Of a DNA stretch of 10,465 nt, positions 5,708 through 10,465 are shown piece after piece. Within the stretch, counting starts at the first letter, position 1, and every line of letters begins with the position of its first letter. The translations under genes were made by a program, and so were the position numbers. The stretch covers positions 1-10,465 of the forward strand of contig JBDHAD010000085.1 in the NCBI GenBank assembly GCA_039588215.1. The letters are read 5' to 3'. This DNA comes from JBDHAC01 sp039588215 (GTDB lineage Bacteria; Gemmatimonadota; Gemmatimonadetes; Palauibacterales; Palauibacteraceae). The notes under the pieces were generated by a model. It had not been told where the DNA came from. It worked only from the letters and a program-made list of their open reading frames with translations, and made no database searches.

Positions 5708-6514
5708 TCAGTGCGTCATCGCGTAGAGGATGAAGTTGACCGCCAGCTGATACGCGAAGGTCGAGCGTTCGATGGGGTATTCGGGCCTCTCCGACCACTC
5801 CCACGCGTCGCCCAGGTCCGTGTTCCAGTTGATCACCACCATGAGCTCTCCATCGTCGTCGAAGATGCCGAAGACGTGTGGCACGTATCCATCGCGCTCG
5901 TAGGTAGGCCCGCCCCGGCGGGCGTTGTTGACACTCGGCACCTGGAGGATCTCGTCGATGTCGTAGAACTGATGGAAGATCGGGTGATCCAGCGGGAGCT
6001 CGACGATCCCCCGGTCGGGGAGCACGCGCGACATCTGGTACTCGAAGTTCTGCCACTCCCAGGTGCCCCAGAAGTCATCGATGACCAGAAAACCACCGGC
6101 CTGCAAGTAGCCGCGGAGCCCCTGCACTTCGGCCTCGGTCAAATCCATGTAGCCGACCTCGAGCGCGTACAGGAACGGGTAGCGGCGCAGCTCGGGGTCG
6201 TCCAGCCGGATGGGGTTCTCGCCCTCGAACAGGTGGATGTGCTTGAGGAGACGCTGGATGATGAACAGGAACTGGCGGTCGGCTTTCGGGAAGTCCGTCG
6301 ACCAGGCCCCTCTGCCGCGAAACCCGCGTCCGCCCGAATACACGGCCCGGGTGAAGTAGAACTCGCGCCCGCGCTCTGGATAGATCCATGCCGGGGGCGT
6401 CTGCTCTTGTGCCAGACCCGTCCGCTCCTGTGCCAGGCCCCCTTCGTCTTCGGCCGGGCCCGTCACTCCGATGCTGGCACCGACTGCCGCGACCGCGAGA
6501 AGCGTCCGCCTCAT
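5708..6514 (-). CDS. Exported DUF4159-domain protein
   Basis: 268 residues. The ATG at 6514 begins a signal peptide (MRRTLLAVAAVGASIGV) that ends near residue 20, so the protein is probably exported. An AGGA site lies some nine bases upstream. The low-complexity stretch at 26-39 is a doubled GLAQE(R/Q)T. The rest matches the DUF4159 pattern as I know it: FPKADRQFLFIIQRLLKH at 75-92, YPFLYALEVGYMDLTEAEVQGLRGYLQAGGFLVIDDFWG at 112-150, and VLPDRGIVELPLDHPIFHQFYD at 164-185. The fold is thought to resemble glutamine-amidotransferase-like or ThuA-like domains; no enzymatic residues are established. It follows the amidohydrolase by 49 bases on the same strand, so the two are probably co-transcribed, perhaps as an envelope-located pair. 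Function unknown. Confidence 0.85.
   Translation of the reverse strand: MRRTLLAVAAVGASIGVTGPAEDEGGLAQERTGLAQEQTPPAWIYPERGREFYFTRAVYSGGRGFRGRGAWSTDFPKADRQFLFIIQRLLKHIHLFEGENPIRLDDPELRRYPFLYALEVGYMDLTEAEVQGLRGYLQAGGFLVIDDFWGTWEWQNFEYQMSRVLPDRGIVELPLDHPIFHQFYDIDEILQVPSVNNARRGGPTYERDGYVPHVFGIFDDDGELMVVINWNTDLGDAWEWSERPEYPIERSTFAYQLAVNFILYAMTH
6400..6441 (-). repeat. Imperfect 21-base tandem duplication inside the DUF4159 gene
   Basis: Two 21-base units (6400-6420 and 6421-6441) agree at 17 of 21 positions and encode the in-frame heptads GLAQERT and GLAQEQT just after the signal peptide. The substitutions show it is an old or selected duplication, in a linker where length changes are tolerated. 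Confidence 0.65.
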
Positions 6515-6563
6515 CTCGACCGGTCCTGGCGGGTGGCCGGCGAAGGAACGTCGGGGTGACCCC

Positions 6564-8264
6564 TCACCGGGCGCCCGGCCGCTCGAACACCACCTCTCCG
6601 CCGACGATCGTCATCAGCGCTTCGGTCTCCAGGATCTCGCCGGTCGGGATGCTCATGATGTCTTTCGAGAGGATCGTCAGGTCCGCGAATTTGCCGGGCG
6701 TGATGGAACCCAGCACCTCCTCCTCGAAGCTGGCGTAGGCGGCATCCAGCGTGTACGACTTGAGCGCCTCGAGCCGGGTGAGGCGTTGCTCCGGATACCA
6801 CCCGTCGGGTGGATTGCCCTCGAAGTCATGTCGCGCGACGGCCGCGTGGATCCCCATGAACGGGCTGAACGTGCGGGCGCCCTCGTCCGAGCTGCCCACG
6901 ATGCGGATGCCCTGATCGAGGAAGGTGCGCCACGCGTATCCCCCCTGTATCCGTTCCGGGCCGACCCGGGCCTCGGCCCACGGCATGTCCAGCGGTGCGT
7001 GGATCCACTGGAAGGACGCGATCAAGCCGAGCTCCGCGAAGCGGGGGATGTCCTCGAGCGCCACGATCTGCGCGTGCTCGACGCGCATCCGGTGGTCGTC
7101 GACCGGGTTCTCGGCCAGCACATCCTGCACGGCATCCAGCACGATGCGATTTCCCCCGTCGCCGATCGCGTGCATCGCGGCCGAGAAGCCGTGGGCGAGC
7201 GACTGCCGCAGGATCGCACGCAGGTCACCGGGTGTGACGCGGACCACCCCCTGCGCGCCGGGCTCATCGCTGTACGGCTCGAGCATGAGCGCACCGCGCG
7301 CTCCGAGCGCGCCATCTATCGACATCTTCACGCTCCGCACGGTGAGGCGGTGGTCCCCTTCAGCGATGATCGGGCCGATGGCCGTGAGGCTGTCCAGGAT
7401 CTCCCCCGGCTTCCAGATCCGGATCACGCCGTTGACCCGGAACGGGAACTCGCCTTCCGCGATCAGCTCCCGGTAAGCCTCGACGGCCTCCAGGCTGGTG
7501 CCGATGTCGTGCGCCCCCGTGAAGCCGTAGGAGTGGGCGAGCCGGACGGATTTCTTGATCCGGTCATTCAGGCTCTCGGTCTGCTGCGGCGGAATCACGT
7601 CCCGCACGATCCACTGCGCGTTCTCGATCAGGATCCCCGTGGGCTCGCCGGTGTCTGGATCCCGCTGGATCACTCCATCGGGCGGATCGGGGCGCTCGGC
7701 CGTGATCCCGGCCGCCTCGAGCGCCCTGCTGTTGAGCCAGCTGGCGTGACTGTGCATCCCGACGAGCGACACCGGGTTGTCCGGGGCCACGAGGTCCAGC
7801 GCCGCCGCGGTGGGCCACGCTTCGATCTCCCAGTTCCCGGTGTGCCAGCCGCTGCCCGTCAGCCACTCGCCGGGTGAGAGCCCGCCGACCCGCCGTTCCA
7901 CCAATGCTACCGCTTCTTCTATGCTGCGGGCGTCATCCAGCTCGACCAACCGGCTTCGGTCGGCGCCGAGGTTCGGGAAGTGCAGGTGAGCGTCCACGAG
8001 ACCCGGGACGACGGTCTTTCCCTCGAGGTCGATGACCTCGGTGCCCGGGCCACGGTATCGGTCGATCTCTTCGTCGGTCCCGACCGCCAGGATCCGATCC
8101 CCCGCGATCGCGACGGCCTCGGCCTCCGGCTGCGACGAGTCAACGGTAATGAGGTGCCCGGTTGTCAGAATCAGGTCGGCCGGGCCGTCAGTCTCGGTGG
8201 AGACACAGGCCGACGCGCCAAAAGCCAGAAGAAGAACCGCCGTGAACCGCGCTCGAATCATCAT
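6564..8264 (-). CDS. Amidohydrolase family 3 (YtcJ-like) lipoprotein
   Basis: 566 residues from the ATG at 8264; a second ATG follows at once at 8261. No strong ribosome site is seen. The N-terminus is a lipoprotein signal: a hydrophobic FTAVLLLAFGASA then Cys20, so the mature protein is likely membrane-anchored outside the cytoplasm. Metal-dependent hydrolase marks: ILTTGHLITVD and VVPGLVDAHLHF at 85-96 with HxH at 93/95, VKMSIDGALGARGALM at 312-327 with Lys313 as a possible metal ligand, HAIGDGGN at 365-372, EHAQI at 396-400, and SSDEGA at 458-463, where the catalytic Asp460 sits in an unusual context (families usually read GSDxPV). GKFADLTILSKD at 524-535 is the typical C-terminal beta-strand. 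The substrate cannot be read; related enzymes act on N-formyl, N-acyl or cyclic amides. The frame stays open about 110 codons upstream, but that stretch lacks coding character and the lipobox fixes the start. It precedes the DUF4159 gene. Confidence 0.93.
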   Translation of the reverse strand: MMIRARFTAVLLLAFGASACVSTETDGPADLILTTGHLITVDSSQPEAEAVAIAGDRILAVGTDEEIDRYRGPGTEVIDLEGKTVVPGLVDAHLHFPNLGADRSRLVELDDARSIEEAVALVERRVGGLSPGEWLTGSGWHTGNWEIEAWPTAAALDLVAPDNPVSLVGMHSHASWLNSRALEAAGITAERPDPPDGVIQRDPDTGEPTGILIENAQWIVRDVIPPQQTESLNDRIKKSVRLAHSYGFTGAHDIGTSLEAVEAYRELIAEGEFPFRVNGVIRIWKPGEILDSLTAIGPIIAEGDHRLTVRSVKMSIDGALGARGALMLEPYSDEPGAQGVVRVTPGDLRAILRQSLAHGFSAAMHAIGDGGNRIVLDAVQDVLAENPVDDHRMRVEHAQIVALEDIPRFAELGLIASFQWIHAPLDMPWAEARVGPERIQGGYAWRTFLDQGIRIVGSSDEGARTFSPFMGIHAAVARHDFEGNPPDGWYPEQRLTRLEALKSYTLDAAYASFEEEVLGSITPGKFADLTILSKDIMSIPTGEILETEALMTIVGGEVVFERPGAR

Positions 8265-8410
8265 GTCACGCCAACGTACGTGAGGGGCAACGAGGTCAGG
8301 GTGGAGACTGCCACATCGAGTACGCTGGACCAGCCGGGGGCGACGCGCAACGGGTGGGAGCGAACCTTGCAGGGACCGAACGCCCAGAGCGTCTCGAAGG
8401 GCTCGTGTGT

Positions 8411-8439
8411 TTTCGATCGAGACGATGAGGCCGTATTCT
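8411..8439 (+). promoter_or_regulatory. Candidate promoter of the serine hydrolase gene
   Basis: TTTCGA (8411-8416) and TATTCT (8434-8439) are 17 bases apart; the -35 matches three and the -10 four consensus positions. Transcription would begin near 8446 and give a leader of about 73 bases containing the 8452-8467 palindrome. Elsewhere in the 254-base divergent region (8265-8518) I see no gene and no clear promoter for the amidohydrolase. Confidence 0.25.
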
Positions 8440-8451
8440 CCCCGGCCTCGA

Positions 8452-8467
8452 CCGTCAGGGGTGACGG
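8452..8467. promoter_or_regulatory. Interrupted palindrome in the serine hydrolase leader
   Basis: CCGTCA and TGACGG are perfect inverted arms around GGGG. It lies just downstream of the predicted start of transcription and could be a repressor site or a leader hairpin. Two further outer pairs are possible beyond one mismatch. Confidence 0.35.
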
Positions 8468-8502
8468 CCGTGTCGTATCGGGGAGTGGGACGATGAGGAG
8501 CG

Positions 8503-8510
8503 GGAGGTGA
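8503..8510 (+). promoter_or_regulatory. Ribosome binding site GGAGGTGA for the serine hydrolase
   Basis: GGAGGTGA lies eight bases before the ATG at 8519, an almost ideal anti-16S match and spacing. It excludes the upstream in-frame GTG at 8507, which falls inside the site itself. Confidence 0.8.
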
Positions 8511-8518
8511 GGGAAACG

Positions 8519-9646
8519 ATGCGACCGGTTCGACCCGTAGTTGCCCGCCGAGCTCCGGCCCCGCTGTCTCTCCTGGCTCTTTCGACCATCTTCGGCGCAC
8601 TCACGCTTCAGGTATCTCCGGCGCACGCGCAGAACTCCCCGCCCTCCGGTCTGGCGGCGTGTCTGGTGCCCGACTCGATCGGCAGCCAACTGCGGCGAAT
8701 CGCCCGGCGAGTGGGGGGGGACGCCGGTATCTCCGTCATCCACCTGGAGTCGGGCGCCCGCATCTCGCTGAACGGCGAGCGTCGATTTCCGATGGCGAGC
8801 GTCTCGAAGGTCCCGATGGCCCTCGAGTTTCTCCGGCGGGTCGACGCGGGCGAGATCGACGTGAGGGAGACCCTCGTGGTCCCGACCACCGACTTCCGCC
8901 CCGGAAGCAGTCCCCTCGCCCGGCGGTCAGGTGGCCGGCCGGTTCGAGTCTCGGTCGACAGCCTGTTCCGGCTCATGATCGGCGTCTCGGACAACACGGC
9001 GACCGATGTGATACTGCGGCTGGCGGGCGGCCCGGAGGCGGCGAACCGTCGAGTCCGTGAGCTGGGCGTGGCGGGAGTAAGAGTCGATCGATCCGAAGCG
9101 CGGACGTTCGCCGATCTAGTCGGGATCCCGGAGTCCGTACCCGAGAGCGAGCTCCACCGGTATTCCTACTTCCGGTTGCGAAGTGCCCTGCCCCAGGAGC
9201 GCCGCGATGCGGCCCGCGAGCGGTACGGTCAGGACGCGAGGGACACGGCCACGCCGGACGGCATGGCCTCGTTGTTGGCGCACGTGTACTTCGGCGCCGG
9301 GCTGAGCGAGGAATCGCGGGCCTGGTTGCTGGATGTCATGCGGGGCACGCGAACAGGCGCCAGACGGTTGAAGGGGCTCCTCCCGCCCGACACGCCCGTC
9401 GCGCACAAAACCGGCACCATGGCGGGGGCGATCAACGACGCGGGAATCATCACGCTCCCGAACGGAAGCGGGCACCTGGTCGTGGCCGCGTTCGTGAACA
9501 CGCTCGACGTCCGGACGCGAACCCGCGAGCGTACGATCGCCGAAATGACGAGGCTGCTGTACGACTATTTCACGCAGGACGCGCCACCTACGATCACGGG
9601 GCGGATGGCGGCCGCGTGCTCGACGGGCCCCGGACGCGCCGGGTAG
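8519..9646 (+). CDS. Secreted class A beta-lactamase-like serine hydrolase
   Basis: 375 residues from the ATG at 8519. A signal peptide spans residues 1-37, with a basic region, hydrophobic SLLALSTIFGALTL and AHA before the likely cut at Gln38. Catalytic class A motifs: Ser94-Val-Ser-Lys97 in MASVSKVPMALEFL, the SDN loop at 157-159, and Lys297-Thr-Gly299. The omega-loop end DARDTATP is at 239-246. In the TEM enzyme the RWEPELN element with E166 sits 13 residues before the aspartate of RDTTTP. Here the best counterpart, RSEART with Glu193, is 49 residues away, so the loop is expanded by about 36 residues, and the N170 position is not asparagine. This fits the broad beta-lactamase-2 (PF13354) serine hydrolases of environmental bacteria rather than the clinical enzymes. 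It may hydrolyse a beta-lactam, or act as a peptidase or esterase on cell-wall material; resistance cannot be concluded. It is divergent from the amidohydrolase and converges with the NTF2-like gene. Confidence 0.9.
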   Translation: MRPVRPVVARRAPAPLSLLALSTIFGALTLQVSPAHAQNSPPSGLAACLVPDSIGSQLRRIARRVGGDAGISVIHLESGARISLNGERRFPMASVSKVPMALEFLRRVDAGEIDVRETLVVPTTDFRPGSSPLARRSGGRPVRVSVDSLFRLMIGVSDNTATDVILRLAGGPEAANRRVRELGVAGVRVDRSEARTFADLVGIPESVPESELHRYSYFRLRSALPQERRDAARERYGQDARDTATPDGMASLLAHVYFGAGLSEESRAWLLDVMRGTRTGARRLKGLLPPDTPVAHKTGTMAGAINDAGIITLPNGSGHLVVAAFVNTLDVRTRTRERTIAEMTRLLYDYFTQDAPPTITGRMAAACSTGPGRAG

Positions 9647-9664
9647 TCTCGGGCGGGGTATCGA

Positions 9665-9690
9665 CCCGGGCGAACGCCTCGCTGCCCGGG
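9665..9690. terminator. GC-rich dyad between convergent genes, possible bidirectional terminator
   Basis: CCCGGGC (9665-9671) and GCCCGGG (9684-9690) form a perfect seven-pair stem with a 12-base loop. It sits in the 54-base gap between two convergent stop codons, where a terminator working both ways is expected. No T-run follows on either strand, so it is not a classical intrinsic terminator. Confidence 0.4.
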
Positions 9691-9700
9691 CCGACCAGAG

Positions 9701-10267
9701 TCAGGGCACGATGTCGGCGGGGATCGTCTTTCCGGGACCCTCGAAGTCCGTCGTGATGGCGGCCACCCACCACCGGGTCCCATCGTGGGAGAGCTCGATG
9801 CTGTCCAGGCCGCGGAGCTGAATGTCGGGCCCGCCCTCGCCGAAGCGCGGCTCGAAGATCACGAACGCGTGGGCGAGGCTTCCAAACTCGGTCACCTTCA
9901 TGGCGGCGATCGTCTCGTAGAAGCCTCTCTCTTCCAACTCCGCGTCCCGGAAGAAGTCCTTCCAGTCCTGGATGAAGCCATCCACGCCCATCGGTCGCAT
10001 GGGTTGGCTCCCCCTGGGCGAGAAGACCAGGAGCGCCTCTTCCAGAAACACATCGCGGAACATGTTCCAGTCGGGCTCCGGACCCGGGTCGATGGATACC
10101 ATCCCGTACAGGGCCTCGATCAGCCCGGCCGGGGTTTGGGCCGCTTCCTGGATCGGGAGAGCGTCGGTCGGCTCCTGATCAACGAGTGACGCCGGAAGCC
10201 CCAGGCTGATAGAGAATGCGACGAGCAGATTCGCGCCCGGGCCCGCTCCCATTCGCGGCTTGTTCAT
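9701..10267 (-). CDS. Secreted SnoaL/NTF2-like (DUF4440-type) protein
   Basis: 188 residues from the ATG at 10267, which has a GGGGAGA site about eight bases upstream. The frame is open further upstream but without a ribosome site and with non-homologous sequence. An export signal is likely: basic start, then ANLLVAFSISLGLPAS at 12-27. The remaining domain has the alpha-helix-plus-curved-sheet pattern of NTF2-like folds: a helix with PAGLIEALYGMVS at 46-58, DWNMFRDVFLEEALLVFSPRG at 67-87, VDGFIQDWKDFFRD at 95-108, AHAFVIFEPRF at 132-142, and the final strands RGLDSIELSHDGTRWWVAAITTDFE at 152-176. Such proteins bind small ligands or act as non-hydrolytic isomerases or cyclases, but many have no known role. 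It is monocistronic in the window and converges with the serine hydrolase. The function is not inferable. Confidence 0.85.
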   Translation of the reverse strand: MNKPRMGAGPGANLLVAFSISLGLPASLVDQEPTDALPIQEAAQTPAGLIEALYGMVSIDPGPEPDWNMFRDVFLEEALLVFSPRGSQPMRPMGVDGFIQDWKDFFRDAELEERGFYETIAAMKVTEFGSLAHAFVIFEPRFGEGGPDIQLRGLDSIELSHDGTRWWVAAITTDFEGPGKTIPADIVP

Positions 10268-10378
10268 CGTTCGTCTCCCCGTCTTGATTCCATCCCTCTT
10301 ACGACGCCTCGTCACCATCTCTGGGTACGAGAGCGTATCGCGCTCGATTGTCGTACGTTCGGGTCGGATGCCCCCGTG

Positions 10379-10394
10379 GCGACAATAATGTCGC
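10379..10394. promoter_or_regulatory. Interrupted palindrome overlapping the NTF2-like gene promoter
   Basis: GCGACA-ATAA-TGTCGC is a perfect six-base inverted repeat around ATAA. It overlaps the predicted -10 box of the minus-strand gene, the position expected of a repressor site. An inverted copy of its CGACAAT half is at 10347-10353 (ATTGTCG). Confidence 0.4.
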
Positions 10395-10413
10395 GACGCC
10401 TGTCCCGAGCCAA
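10385..10413 (-). promoter_or_regulatory. Candidate promoter of the NTF2-like gene
   Basis: Read on the minus strand, TTGGCT (10413-10408) and CATTAT (10390-10385) are 17 bases apart, each with four of six consensus matches. Transcription would begin near 10378, giving a leader of roughly 110 bases before the ATG at 10267. The AT-rich island stands out in GC-rich surroundings. Confidence 0.35.
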
Positions 10414-10465
10414 CGATCCGAACCACGCACCCGGGGGTTCGCATGCCCACACCACGATCCCGACG

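Noticed and set aside
6553..6563. GGGGTGACCCC near the amidohydrolase stop codon as a terminator
   Set aside because: Only a four-pair stem with a three-base loop and no T-run; it lies between two genes likely to be co-transcribed.
6471..7877. Long plus-strand open frames opposite the amidohydrolase
   Set aside because: They are antisense shadows of a strongly recognisable gene, rich in Arg and Pro, with no domain signature or ribosome site.
8265..8600. Minus-strand frame open about 110 codons upstream of the amidohydrolase start
   Set aside because: The extension overlaps the 5' part of the serine hydrolase and reads as low-complexity Arg/Pro-rich protein, and the lipoprotein signal at 8264 clearly marks the true N-terminus. 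High GC makes stop-free frames common.
8387..8810. Exact 14-base repeat GAGCGTCTCGAAGG at 8387-8400 and 8797-8810, the second encoding the catalytic SVSK
   Set aside because: The similarity does not extend beyond 14 bases, which is near chance expectation for this GC-rich window, so it is not taken as a remnant of a duplicated gene.
10443..10465. ATG near the right edge reading MPTPRSR on the plus strand
   Set aside because: Only seven codons are visible and the upstream GGGGG run is a poor ribosome site; it could be a gene start but cannot be supported.

Overview
The window is GC-rich, gene-dense bacterial DNA. A lipoprotein amidohydrolase, a DUF4159 protein, a secreted NTF2-like protein and a secreted class A-type serine hydrolase, together with the overall coding style, suggest an uncultured environmental bacterium, with Gemmatimonadota as the best guess. 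This is an inference from protein style; there is no rRNA or other marker gene to confirm it. I see no insertion sequence, integrase, tRNA, rRNA or CRISPR array.

Left part (1-4046): a tight minus-strand operon runs leftward from 2337 and off the edge. In order it encodes a creatininase-family amidohydrolase, a short-chain dehydrogenase, a RidA/YjgF-family protein and an enoyl-CoA hydratase (C-terminus cut off). The first three genes are joined by 4-base GTGA stop/start overlaps. Divergent from the operon, on the plus strand, is a benzoate-CoA-ligase-type acyl-CoA synthetase. The set of ligase, enoyl-CoA hydratase, SDR and Arg-less RidA protein resembles what I remember of 2-aminobenzoyl-CoA (anthranilate) degradation clusters, so an aromatic-acid CoA pathway is the leading hypothesis. 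The creatininase-type hydrolase is the unexpected member. The 125-base divergent intergenic region holds a strong dyad (2423-2451) that overlaps plausible promoters in both directions, a good candidate for a shared operator.

Middle (4135-5673): a plus-strand radical SAM protein with an N-terminal B12-binding-like domain. It has a clear CxxxCxxC cluster motif and no recognisable substrate or partner gene. It ends convergently with a minus-strand pair: an exported amidohydrolase-family-3 lipoprotein (6564-8264) followed by a DUF4159 protein (5708-6514).

Right part (8265-10465): a 254-base divergent intergenic region separates the amidohydrolase from a plus-strand, secreted class A beta-lactamase-like serine hydrolase (8519-9646) with an apparently expanded omega loop. 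A GC-rich dyad lies in the short convergent gap after it. Next comes a minus-strand secreted SnoaL/NTF2-like protein (9701-10267). Its upstream region carries a 16-bp interrupted palindrome that overlaps a plausible -10 box. No proven new system is present. The most rewarding targets are the modified aromatic-CoA cluster with its creatininase-like enzyme, its shared operator, and the orphan B12/radical SAM protein.
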